Shown here one piece after another: positions 7,504 through 14,498 of a stretch of 18,404 nucleotides of DNA (the first letter of the stretch is position 1; the number at the start of each line of letters is the position of its first letter). Origin of the DNA: RGIG4694 sp964501705 (GTDB lineage: Bacteria > Bacillota > Clostridia > Oscillospirales > Ruminococcaceae); contig CAZCUQ010000025.1 in the NCBI GenBank assembly GCA_964501705.1, positions 1 to 18,404 of the forward strand. Direction: 5' to 3'. Below the pieces are notes generated by a model. That model worked only from the letters and a program-made list of their open reading frames with translations, was not told the DNA's origin and searched no databases. The position numbers and the translations under genes are program-made.

Positions 7504-8385
7504 TTAATTTAAAGTCACGGTATATTTTCTCAGGAGAAAAGCGGGATAATAAGACTGTTTTGATTTTCTCAGTCCCGATATGCCCATATCCTCTTCTCTG
7601 TTTATATAAACAATATCCTGCGGGAGCGTTTTCGCATAAAAATTATTGATCGCGGCGTATGAACCGTTGATTTGCGCGTCGGCTTTTTCTATATGAATAT
7701 CCGCGGTATCCGAATTCAAAACCTCACCCACGGTAAAAGCCGCCGTTTTTCCGTCAACGCGTATGATCCCGCCCGAAAGAGAAAGCTCATTAAAATACTT
7801 GAAAAACATATCTATGGCGTATTGTTCTCCCGCCTCGGATTCGCCGAAAGCTCCTTTGGAATTATAATGCTCCGCCGCGAATGTTATGCAGTCATCAAAA
7901 TCAGTCTCTTTAAGAGGAGAATAGCTGTAATCATAACCCTTGATTTTTTTGAGATGATTTCTTTTTTTCGCATACTTTTTTCCCAAAAGCTCCCGCAGAT
8001 CGGCGGCGTTGTATATATAGTCATACCAGCCGTCATTTTCGGAAACGCTGAAGCTTCTCCCCGAAAAGATCTCCTTGATAAGCGGAAGATTTTCATCGGT
8101 AACGGAAGAAACGCAAAGAGGATATCCCCTCTCGTTTGAATATTTTTCAAGCTCGGAAAAAAGCTTTTTATAGTCTCCTTTTCCTGCGGGAAAGGTAAAG
8201 CTCAGCCCGTCCATTTCCGAGACGGATATATAAAAGTCCTCATAAAAGCTTATATATGTCTTATAAAGCCTGTGCCACGCGAAATTGTTGGCAAAGGAAT
8301 ACTCACACCCGCGATAGTCGGATTCACGGAGGATCTTTTTTATTTTGTCCCTGTCGCTTATATCGATTTTTCTGAATTCAAGCAT
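7504..8385 (-). CDS. DUF2156 domain protein (GNAT-fold, MprF C-terminal-like)
   Basis: The 293-residue soluble protein belongs to the DUF2156 family, related to the catalytic half of MprF-type aminoacyl-phosphatidylglycerol synthases and built on tandem acetyltransferase-like folds. The tell-tale segment is INREEDMGISGLRKSKQSYY (261-280), with a basic KKYAKKRNHLKKIKGY stretch near 136-151. No membrane-spanning flippase half is present, so it is a soluble acyl or aminoacyl transferase candidate; the substrate is unknown. It is the first gene of the operon, 33 bases downstream of a consensus promoter -10. The start is the only good ATG before the promoter, with GGGGAAG upstream. Confidence 0.85.
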   Translation of the reverse strand: MLEFRKIDISDRDKIKKILRESDYRGCEYSFANNFAWHRLYKTYISFYEDFYISVSEMDGLSFTFPAGKGDYKKLFSELEKYSNERGYPLCVSSVTDENLPLIKEIFSGRSFSVSENDGWYDYIYNAADLRELLGKKYAKKRNHLKKIKGYDYSYSPLKETDFDDCITFAAEHYNSKGAFGESEAGEQYAIDMFFKYFNELSLSGGIIRVDGKTAAFTVGEVLNSDTADIHIEKADAQINGSYAAINNFYAKTLPQDIVYINREEDMGISGLRKSKQSYYPAFLLRKYTVTLN

Positions 8386-8417
8386 TTTTCACTTCCCCAA
8401 AGCATTACTCACTTTAT

Positions 8418-8446
8418 ATTATAACATTTTTTCTGTTGAAAGTCAA
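8418..8446 (-). promoter_or_regulatory. Promoter of the six-gene operon
   Basis: On the minus strand TTGACT (8441-8446) and TATAAT (8418-8423) have a 17 bp spacer and TGT before the -10 (extended -10). No other promoter as good is apparent within the closely packed genes down to 2591, so it is the likely main start for the operon. Confidence 0.88.
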
Positions 8447-8526
8447 CAAATACCGATAAATTTTTTCAAAAAATAAATAAAAAGGTTTTTCCGAAGCCGC
8501 GCCGCTTCATAATTCAAAAATTATCC

Positions 8527-8555
8527 TTGAAATATTCCTTAAAGTGTGTTATAAT
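8527..8555 (+). promoter_or_regulatory. Promoter of the trmH-family/rnhA operon
   Basis: TTGAAA (8527-8532) and TATAAT (8550-8555) have a 17 bp spacer and an extended -10. It is divergent from the promoter at 8418-8446. AAGGAG (8570-8575) leads to the ATG at 8584, so the leader is only about 20 bases. Confidence 0.88.
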
Positions 8556-8567
8556 CTGTTTATAACA
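8547..8567. repeat. Inverted repeat over the -10 region, possible operator
   Basis: TGTTATAA (8547-8554) and TTATAACA (8560-8567) form a perfect 8 bp inverted repeat with a five-base centre, covering the -10 and the likely transcription start. Part of the left arm is simply the extended -10 consensus, so chance is possible; a dimeric repressor site is the alternative. Confidence 0.4.
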
Positions 8568-8583
8568 AAAAGGAGAAAGATAA

Positions 8584-9417
8584 ATGGCGCGGATAATAAA
8601 AATCACGGATTTTGATTCCCCGTATCTCGACGTGTACGCGAGACTTACGCAAGCGCAGATACGAAACAGGCTCGAACCCGAAAAGGGCGTCTTCATAGCG
8701 GAAAGTCCAAAAGTAATCTCACTTGCGTTAAAATGCGGACTTGCTCCCGTTTCAATGCTTACGCTCGAAAAGCATATACACGGCGACGCCGAATCTCTGA
8801 TAGAAGAATGCGGAGATATTCCCGTATACACGGCTGACAGCGAAATACTCGAAAAGCTGACCGGCTTCAGACTCACAAGAGGAGTGCTGTGTGCCATGAA
8901 AAGACCCGTTCTCCCCTCTTTGGAGGATATCTGCAAAAACGCCTCGCGGATAGCCGTTCTTGAAGATATCGCCGATTCGACAAATATCGGAGCTATCTTC
9001 CGCTCCGCCGCGGCTCTTGATATAGACGCCGTGCTGTGTACCCCTTCCTGCTGCGATCCCTTATGCAGACGAGCGGTACGAGTCAGCATGGGAACGGTTT
9101 TTCAGATACCGTGGGCATATATCGGAGATAAAAACGATGATCTGCACACATACGGTTTTCCCGTCCTGAAAGCTCTCGGCTTTAAAACAGCGGCTATGGC
9201 GCTGTCCGATGACAGCATAAGCATTGACGATGAAAAACTCGCGGCGGAAAAAAAGCTTGCGGTCGTTCTCGGAACCGAGGGAGACGGACTGAAAAAAGAA
9301 ACGATCATAGGCTGCGACTACACCGTAAAAATACCCATGTCGCACGGAGTGGATTCTTTGAATGTCGCGGCAGCGTCCGCAGTGGCGTTCTGGGAACTCG
9401 GAAAGGAGAAAAAATAA
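8584..9417 (+). CDS. TrmH/SpoU family RNA 2'-O-methyltransferase
   Basis: This SPOUT-class enzyme transfers a methyl group from SAM to a ribose 2'-OH in rRNA or tRNA; the target base cannot be read. It has 277 residues: an N-terminal substrate-binding region (1-110, with GVFIAESPKVI), then the knot domain with motif 1 DSTNIGAIFRSAAA (131-144; Asn134 and Arg140), motif 2 LGTEGDGL (229-236) and motif 3 IPMSHGVDSLNVAAASAV (250-267). It has its own promoter and a strong AAGGAG site. Its stop overlaps the ATG of the rnhA gene by one base (TAATG), so the two are translationally coupled. Confidence 0.93.
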   Translation: MARIIKITDFDSPYLDVYARLTQAQIRNRLEPEKGVFIAESPKVISLALKCGLAPVSMLTLEKHIHGDAESLIEECGDIPVYTADSEILEKLTGFRLTRGVLCAMKRPVLPSLEDICKNASRIAVLEDIADSTNIGAIFRSAAALDIDAVLCTPSCCDPLCRRAVRVSMGTVFQIPWAYIGDKNDDLHTYGFPVLKALGFKTAAMALSDDSISIDDEKLAAEKKLAVVLGTEGDGLKKETIIGCDYTVKIPMSHGVDSLNVAAASAVAFWELGKEKK

Positions 9418-9858
9418 TGACGGAAGTTGAAATTTTCACAGACGGCGCTTGTTCGGGAAATCCCGGCGCAGGCGGCTGGGGAGCAATACTTCGATGCGGT
9501 TCTCACGAAAAGGAGCTTTCGGGCGGAGAAGCACGGACGACCAATAACCGAATGGAGCTTACCGCCGTGATAGAGGCTCTTTCAGCTCTTAAAAAGCCAT
9601 GTAAGGTCACGCTCACAACAGACAGCAAGTATGTCTGCGACAGCATCTCAAAGGGCTGGGCGAGATCGTGGCGGAAGCGGGGCTGGATAAAATCCGACAA
9701 AAAGCCGGCGCTTAATCCCGACCTCTGGGAGAAATGCCTTGCGCTCCTTGAGATCCANNNNNNNNNNTACTTTGAAAGGGGTCAAGGGTCATGCGGGACA
9801 TCCCGAAAATGAACGCTGCGACGAGCTTGCGGTTATGGAAAGAGACAAATTCAGATAA
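9417..9858 (+). CDS. rnhA: Ribonuclease HI, interrupted by an assembly gap
   Basis: RNase HI cleaves the RNA strand of RNA-DNA hybrids using two metal ions. Visible active-site residues are Asp9 (FTDGACSGNPG), Glu47 (NRMELTAVIEAL) and Asp69 (TTDSKYV), and past the gap VKGHAGHPENERCDEL with the catalytic His and last Asp; the protein ends MERDKFR with TAA at 9856-9858. Ten Ns (9758-9767) interrupt it. Read literally, the frame after the Ns is wrong and stops early at 9812; the true frame resumes with ACT at 9769-9771. Alignment in mind to E. coli RNase HI suggests six real bases, not ten, are hidden. The gene is intact apart from the gap and ends two bases into a strong terminator region. Confidence 0.93.
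9758..9767. other. Assembly gap (10 N)
   Basis: Ten consecutive Ns lie inside rnhA between codons for LLEI and TLKGVKGH. Ten is not compatible with the reading frames on the two sides (the missing length must be a multiple of three), so it is a placeholder and not a measured length. Confidence 0.98.
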
Positions 9859-9897
9859 AAAACGGAAGAAAGAATCATTTTCTTTCTTCCGTTTTTT
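9859..9897. terminator. Bidirectional rho-independent terminator
   Basis: A 14 bp stem (9859-9872 with 9882-9895) with a nine-base loop has T-runs on either strand. It ends the rnhA transcript, and read on the minus strand it starts 11 bases past the TAA at 9909-9911, so it also serves the convergent small membrane protein gene. Confidence 0.9.
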
Positions 9898-9908
9898 GAT
9901 AGTTATTG

Positions 9909-10258
9909 TTACCCTTGATATTCATCGTCTTTCCATGTGACTGACGTCGCATTTCCGTCGGAATCGTAATATTACTCTTCGCTGTCCGAAGAGACAGACA
10001 AAACCGTATCGGAGATCTCATCCGATGTAACAACCGTTTCTTCAACAGTTTCCCTCGCGATCTCCCGACGCGCCGAATTAAGTATGGCAACAGCAGCCGC
10101 ACAGAAAATACACACGCACGCCGCAGCTATGATAAGCTCCTTTTTCGAGCCTGCTTTTGCGGGAGCAATTGTTGCGGGAAGTTTTCATCTTCCGTTTCAA
10201 TACGGAACAATCCGCAGATAACCGAATAATTATCGCCCTTATTCTGTGATCTCGGCAT
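9909..10258 (-). pseudogene. Broken gene for a small single-pass membrane protein
   Basis: I do not recognise the family. A good start (ATG at 10258, AAGGA nine bases upstream) opens a 43-codon frame beginning MPRSQNKGDNYSV that hits TAG at 10127-10129. Moving to the -1 frame at a run of five A (10141-10145) gives a continuous coding-like frame: a basic KKEL, a Cys/Ala-rich membrane helix (IIAAACVCIFCAAAVAIL), and a Thr/Ser/Glu/Asp-rich tail ending SVSSDSEE at a TAA (9972-9974). Past that TAA the same frame stays protein-like for about 20 codons (YYDSDGNATSVTWKDDEYQG) to a TAA at 9909-9911, right before the terminator. The simplest reading is one lost A plus one nonsense change. Programmed -1 frameshifting at A-AAA-AGG, or local sequence error, are alternatives. 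It is divergent from the BlaI repressor gene. Confidence 0.6.
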
Positions 10259-10449
10259 ATGACGATTTCCTTGTTAATTCCTGAATCCGGCGAATTTGCC
10301 TGAGCAGTTCCTCTCATTTGATGTAACTCTCATCGAAATGAGTAAATTCGGTAAAAGTTACATAACATGATAACTTATTTGAAACTGACAATGGTGCGAT
10401 TTGTTTATAATTTATAAAAAATAACATCAAAATTTATGATGAATGTCAA
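10259..10449. other. Intergenic region with inverted repeats, no gene seen
   Basis: This AT-rich stretch lies between the small membrane gene and the BlaI promoter. I see no convincing coding frame. It holds an inverted repeat (10321-10363) and several GTTA/TAAC motifs near 10356-10376. I could not find a clean promoter for the leftward gene; a minus-strand TTGTCA near 10386-10391 has only a weak -10 partner. No BlaI box (TACAATTGTA) occurs in this part. Confidence 0.5.
10321..10363. repeat. Inverted repeat with nested hairpin
   Basis: ATGTAACT (10321-10328) pairs with AGTTACAT (10356-10363). Directly inside the left arm a small hairpin CTCAT-CGAA-ATGAG (10329-10342) can form. The position, 63 to 105 bases upstream of the small membrane gene's start, suits an operator or leader structure, but the arms are short. 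Confidence 0.4.
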
Positions 10450-10478
10450 TTGACTATAAGAACCTACAATTGTATAAT
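10450..10478 (+). promoter_or_regulatory. Promoter of the blaI-blaR1-like operon
   Basis: TTGACT (10450-10455) and TATAAT (10473-10478) have a 17 bp spacer. The first repressor box (10465-10474) fills the spacer and touches the -10, so bound repressor would exclude RNA polymerase. Confidence 0.85.
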
Positions 10479-10502
10479 TAATATAACATACAATTGTAGG
10501 TT
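10461..10502. promoter_or_regulatory. Double BlaI-type operator
   Basis: A perfect 15 bp inverted repeat (10461-10475 and 10488-10502, 12 bases apart) contains in each arm the palindrome TACAATTGTA (10465-10474 and 10489-10498), the TACA-n2-TGTA pattern of BlaI/MecI operators. Centre-to-centre spacing is 24 bp. Box 1 overlaps the -10 and box 2 lies just past the start site. This implies autorepression by the BlaI-like protein encoded immediately downstream. Confidence 0.85.
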
Positions 10503-10528
10503 TAAATAATACGAAAGGACCGATGAAA

Positions 10529-10906
10529 ATGAAAAGACTTCCCGATGCGGAATTCTCCGTAATGCGTGCGGTCTGGGAATCGGATATTCCCTCCTCGACC
10601 GCGGAAATAAAGACAAAGCTTGACGAGGAAAAAATCTGGAATATGTCCGCTCTCCAGACAGTGCTTTCAAGGCTTGAAGAAAAGGGTTTCCTTCGCAGCG
10701 AAAAAAACGGCAGAAACAGATTCTATACTCCCCTTGTCGCCGAGGAAGAATATCTCGCCGATGAAAGCCGCTCTTTCCTTGAAAGAATAGGCGGAAAGGA
10801 TCTTACAAGCCTTGTCGCGGCAATGTACGAAAATAAAAACATCTCCGATGAAGAGCTTGAAAATCTCCGCAAATTCATCGACAGCAAAAGAAAAGGAGGA
10901 AACTGA
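10529..10906 (+). CDS. BlaI/MecI-family transcriptional repressor
   Basis: This 125-residue cytosolic dimeric winged-helix repressor represses its own operon until a partner M56 protease inactivates it. The N-terminal winged helix (about 1-70) shows the family opening RLPDAEFSVMRAVWES and the recognition-helix region MSALQTVLSRLEEKGFL; the charged C-terminal helices (75-125) form the dimer interface. Two ATGs are possible: 10523 lies only three bases from AGGA (10516-10519), 10529 lies nine bases away and gives the usual family start MKRLP, so I chose the latter. The stop overlaps the ATG of the M56 gene by one base (TGATG), so production is coupled. The operator at 10461-10502 predicts autoregulation. 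Confidence 0.92.
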   Translation: MKRLPDAEFSVMRAVWESDIPSSTAEIKTKLDEEKIWNMSALQTVLSRLEEKGFLRSEKNGRNRFYTPLVAEEEYLADESRSFLERIGGKDLTSLVAAMYENKNISDEELENLRKFIDSKRKGGN

Positions 10907-13095
10907 TGGAAAACCTGTTCATAAACTATTTTGACAAAAGCGCCGCTGACTATATTACGAATATCACGGTGTGCATAACAGTATCAGCCATTCTGATAAG
11001 CATATTCCGTCCGTTGTTTTCAAGGTTTTTCAGAGGCGGCTGGAGATATGCACTGTGGATGATCCTGCCCGTACTGTTTTTGCTCCCCTTAAAGCTTCAG
11101 AATCCATTCTCGGAAACAGAGCTTGTCGACATCACAAAAATTCCCGTTAAAATAGAATCCCCTCCGATGATCTTCACCTTAATAAACGATATAGGAGGAT
11201 TTCAGGAAAACGCTGATGAAGCCGAGATCATCACATTGGGAGATTTTCTCGTATGGATATGGCTTGCGGTGTTTATCCTTACAATGCTCTTTCAGACCGC
11301 AAAGCTTATATGCCTCCAAAAGCGCATAAACAGACACGGAAAAAAGTGCCGCAGCGAGAAGATCAATTCGATCCTCGGCGAGATCTCTGCGGAAAATAAT
11401 ACCCCTGCTCCGCAGCTCGTTGTTTTTCCCGAAGCGGACACTCCGTTTGCTATGGGAATAATCAACCCGAAAATAATTCTCCCGTCGGAAGATTTTTCCG
11501 AAGAAGAAATACGTTTCATTTTCCGTCACGAAATTACCCACATCAAGCGAAAGGATATTTTGATCAAGCTCCTGCTGATTATTTTCCGCTCCGCCAACTG
11601 GTTTAATCCGTTTGCGTATCTCATGTGCAGACAGGCGTTCGAGGATATGGAGATCGCCTGTGACGCAAAGGTATGCGCGGGTATGTCGGAGGACGAAAGA
11701 AAAAGATACTCCGAAACGATTCTCCGAGGAATTTCCAAAATGAGATATCCCGCGGCAACAACTTATTTCAGTTCGGGCGCGAGACAGCTCAAAAACAGAA
11801 TTTCCTCCGTTATTGATATGAAAAAACTCAGCGGACTGATTCCTTTCACGATCATGCTTTTGACAGTAATCTTCTGCACGGCGTCGTTCAAGCCCGTTTC
11901 AGAAGAGCAGTATTCTTCCTATGCATATATCCACCCGTTTTCCACCGAGTCAGACCCCTATGTCACAACGGAGGAATGGCGAAGCTGTGAGGCTGACAGC
12001 GCGGAAGAAGCAGGAAGGATCATCTTTGAAAACTACATGAATATGTATATGGGCGAGGACGTTCCCGAATACTTCCGCATTGAAGATTATTATATAAGAG
12101 ATATAAACGCTCTCGGCAAATCGGAAAGCAAAGACCCGTATACTCTGCTTGCTTTCGGACTTCTCGGCAGCAAAGTACAGGTGGGAATCAGCTACAATAT
12201 CGAATACACGAACAAATGCGGCAATACCGTTCATCACGTTAATATCCTCAATCTCCCCGTGCATTTCAACGGCTATAACTCTTACTGCTATGCCGATCTT
12301 GAAATCGAAAAAAGCGGCAGGACATACACTCTCACAAACATGGGAATGAGCAGCTTATCATCGGCATCCGGCGTCACTCACTTTGTAAACGAAGAAACAG
12401 ATACGATAAATGAGCTTGAACGGATGGCAAGATGCCATCTCCTTGACTATAACTGGAATACCTCGGATGATCTGCCGGACGCGGAGGATTTTAATTCTTT
12501 CCGTTATCTGAGGAGCAAGGAGCTTGATCCTGAACAAAAGGATGTTTACGTAAGCGGAGAAGTTTTTCAGGCGGTAATCGACACGGAATATCTGTATAAT
12601 GCAAAAAACGCCGACGATACGGGACGTATTTTTACAGACGGATATAGCTTTTCCGATTCGGGCTTTGTATACTGCGGAAGCGATTTTAACTGCGAAACTC
12701 TTGAAATGACTTCTTACGGAAATGTTACGGGAGACGACCCGCACGGGGTAATACTTCACTTCACGGCAAAACCGAACGGAAACTACGCTCCCATTATAAA
12801 TATGCTTGAATCCGTCACTGTCACCGATGAAATGTTTGAAAGCGTGAATTATCACGATACATTCGATAATATCCCTCTCCCCGAAAATTTATCCGACGCG
12901 GAGGAGATACTCAAATACATGACAACTCCCCGCGACGGCTGCGATTTCACTGTTCTGGACTACAAAAACATAACCGAGGAAAACGGAAAGGTTTACGCCG
13001 AGGTAAAATTCAAGGGCAGGCTTGACGGAATATATTCTTCGGATCTTCAGAATAATGAGGAAAGCGACAGGTATATTAAAGTAAGAATAATCTGA
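10906..13095 (+). CDS. BlaR1-like M56 metalloprotease with non-PBP sensor domain
   Basis: This integral membrane zinc protease should sense an outside signal and trigger loss of the BlaI-like repressor. Membrane helices lie near 17-38, 46-62 and 114-137, then the M56 domain with RHEITHIKRKD (zinc ligands His208 and His212, catalytic Glu209) and the FEDMEIACDAKV segment carrying the third ligand (245-256), then a last helix (about 312-328). Residues 331-729 should be outside the cell. In true BlaR1 this part is a class D-like penicillin binder with STxK and KTG motifs; I find no such set here, and at about 400 residues it is larger than usual. It is rich in acidic and aromatic residues with a few cysteines (361, 438, 461). 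The signal is therefore unlikely to be a beta-lactam bound in the BlaR1 way. No beta-lactamase gene follows. Confidence 0.88.
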   Translation: MENLFINYFDKSAADYITNITVCITVSAILISIFRPLFSRFFRGGWRYALWMILPVLFLLPLKLQNPFSETELVDITKIPVKIESPPMIFTLINDIGGFQENADEAEIITLGDFLVWIWLAVFILTMLFQTAKLICLQKRINRHGKKCRSEKINSILGEISAENNTPAPQLVVFPEADTPFAMGIINPKIILPSEDFSEEEIRFIFRHEITHIKRKDILIKLLLIIFRSANWFNPFAYLMCRQAFEDMEIACDAKVCAGMSEDERKRYSETILRGISKMRYPAATTYFSSGARQLKNRISSVIDMKKLSGLIPFTIMLLTVIFCTASFKPVSEEQYSSYAYIHPFSTESDPYVTTEEWRSCEADSAEEAGRIIFENYMNMYMGEDVPEYFRIEDYYIRDINALGKSESKDPYTLLAFGLLGSKVQVGISYNIEYTNKCGNTVHHVNILNLPVHFNGYNSYCYADLEIEKSGRTYTLTNMGMSSLSSASGVTHFVNEETDTINELERMARCHLLDYNWNTSDDLPDAEDFNSFRYLRSKELDPEQKDVYVSGEVFQAVIDTEYLYNAKNADDTGRIFTDGYSFSDSGFVYCGSDFNCETLEMTSYGNVTGDDPHGVILHFTAKPNGNYAPIINMLESVTVTDEMFESVNYHDTFDNIPLPENLSDAEEILKYMTTPRDGCDFTVLDYKNITEENGKVYAEVKFKGRLDGIYSSDLQNNEESDRYIKVRII

Positions 13096-13111
13096 CGCCA
13101 TTTCCCCGCTG

Positions 13112-14464
13112 TTAATCGTCCTTACCGAGTTTTCTGTAAACTGTCATGTACATCGTCAGGAAACACGCAAGTCCGCCAACGGCGTTCGATATCGGCTCGG
13201 CGAGAAAAACTCCCCTCACCCCGAATCCGATTCGGGGAAGGATCAGCGTAAGCGGAACAACAATAACCGCTTTGCGAAGCAAAGAAAAGAATATCGCCTG
13301 CTTCGAGTAACCGAGTGCCGTGAACGCCGACTGCCCCGTAAACTGAAACGCCATGAAGATATATCCGAAAAAGTATGTGTGCAGAGCCGATACTCCCGCG
13401 CTTATCATCTCCGCATCGTTCGTAAACGCCGACATGAAAAATTCGGGAAGAAAAAAAATCGTAAGCCACGCAAGCGCTGTATAAATAAATCCTATGAGCG
13501 TATTGAAGCGTATCCCCTGCTTTACTCTTTCGTACTCCTTCGCGCCATAGTTATAGCTCAGTACGGGCTGCGCTCCGCTCGTTATCCCCATTACGGGAAG
13601 CGAAAGAATATCCCGCACCGAATTTATGACCGTCATAACTCCGATGTAAAGATCTCCGCCGTAAGTTTTCAGCGTTCTGCTGCACACCGCCTGAACAAGA
13701 CAGTTTGTTCCCTGCATTATAAATCCCGCAAGTCCCAGAGACGATATCTCCTTTGCGAGAGCCGGCTTAATACGCATATTTTCCGCACGTATATGCAGAA
13801 TATCTTTCTTACCCGTGAGGAAACGAAGCACCCACGCCGCCGATACAGCCTGACTTATCACCGACGCAAGAGCCGCTCCGCGTACTCCCATGCCAAACAG
13901 GAAAATGAATATAGGATCGAGTACGACATTGAGAGCGGCTCCTACGACAGTCGTCAACATTCCCGTGCGCGGAAAGCCCTGCGCGTTGATAAAGCCGTTC
14001 AGTCCCGTGGAAAGCATTAAAAACGGCGTTCCGAGAAGATATATTTTAAGGTATTCGTCCGCATAGACTATGGACTCGTCTCCCGCTCCGAAAAGATACA
14101 GAACGGGTATGCGGAATATGTACGTAAACAGAAGCATAACCGCCGAACAGAAAAGAAGAAGCGAAAAAGTATTCCCCAGTATCTCTTCCGCACGCTTGTC
14201 GTTTTTCTGTCCGCGCGCTATCGAAAACAGAGGCGCTCCGCCCGTTCCGAAAAGATTCGTAAACGCCGCGATCAGCGATGTCAGAGGAAAACAAAGTCCT
14301 ATTCCCGTAAGCGCCATGCTGTCAGAGTGGGGAAGATGCCCGATATATATCCTGTCCGCAACGTTATAGAGAAGCTGGACTATCTGCGCGAGTATCAGCG
14401 GCGCAGACTGGGAAAGAATATTTTTCCATATCTTGCCCTTTGAAAAATCGTTGTTTACCGTCAT
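13112..14464 (-). CDS. MATE family multidrug/organic cation efflux transporter
   Basis: This 450-residue inner-membrane antiporter would export drugs or metabolites using a sodium or proton gradient. About twelve hydrophobic helices are visible in two similar halves (for example LFSLLLFCSAVMLLFTYIF-like and IGFIYTALAWLTIFFLPEFF-like segments), and the N-terminal PLILAQIVQLLYNVADRIYI is typical of MepA/DinF-like MATE proteins. I start it at the ATG at 14464, eight bases after GGAG and just downstream of a perfect promoter; upstream in-frame ATGs (14551, 14482) lie before or without a ribosome site. Substrate is not readable. It is monocistronic and convergent with the blaR1-like gene, with only 16 bp between the stops. 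Confidence 0.92.
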   Translation of the reverse strand: MTVNNDFSKGKIWKNILSQSAPLILAQIVQLLYNVADRIYIGHLPHSDSMALTGIGLCFPLTSLIAAFTNLFGTGGAPLFSIARGQKNDKRAEEILGNTFSLLLFCSAVMLLFTYIFRIPVLYLFGAGDESIVYADEYLKIYLLGTPFLMLSTGLNGFINAQGFPRTGMLTTVVGAALNVVLDPIFIFLFGMGVRGAALASVISQAVSAAWVLRFLTGKKDILHIRAENMRIKPALAKEISSLGLAGFIMQGTNCLVQAVCSRTLKTYGGDLYIGVMTVINSVRDILSLPVMGITSGAQPVLSYNYGAKEYERVKQGIRFNTLIGFIYTALAWLTIFFLPEFFMSAFTNDAEMISAGVSALHTYFFGYIFMAFQFTGQSAFTALGYSKQAIFFSLLRKAVIVVPLTLILPRIGFGVRGVFLAEPISNAVGGLACFLTMYMTVYRKLGKDD

Positions 14465-14498
14465 TGTCAGTTCTCCGATCATGTTTTTACATAATAAA

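Noticed and set aside
8493..8508. GAAGC...GCTTC hairpin between the divergent promoters, as a terminator or riboswitch piece
   Set aside because: The stem is only 5 bp, no T-run follows on either strand, and no gene ends there.
8514..9089. Minus-strand frame of 191 codons overlapping the TrmH-family gene
   Set aside because: It is a shadow of a clear SPOUT methyltransferase gene; it would also start in the middle of that gene and run through its promoter.
12121..12320. SESK and KSG in the BlaR1-like extracellular part, as possible SxxK and KTG motifs of a penicillin binder
   Set aside because: They are only 63 residues apart and lack the SxN/YGN motif and the surrounding consensus of class D-like sensors; such short motifs occur by chance in a Ser/Lys-containing domain.
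13379..14020. Plus-strand frame of 213 codons rich in Arg/Tyr/Ser
   Set aside because: It is the shadow of the MATE gene, with a composition unlike any neighbouring protein and no ribosome site.
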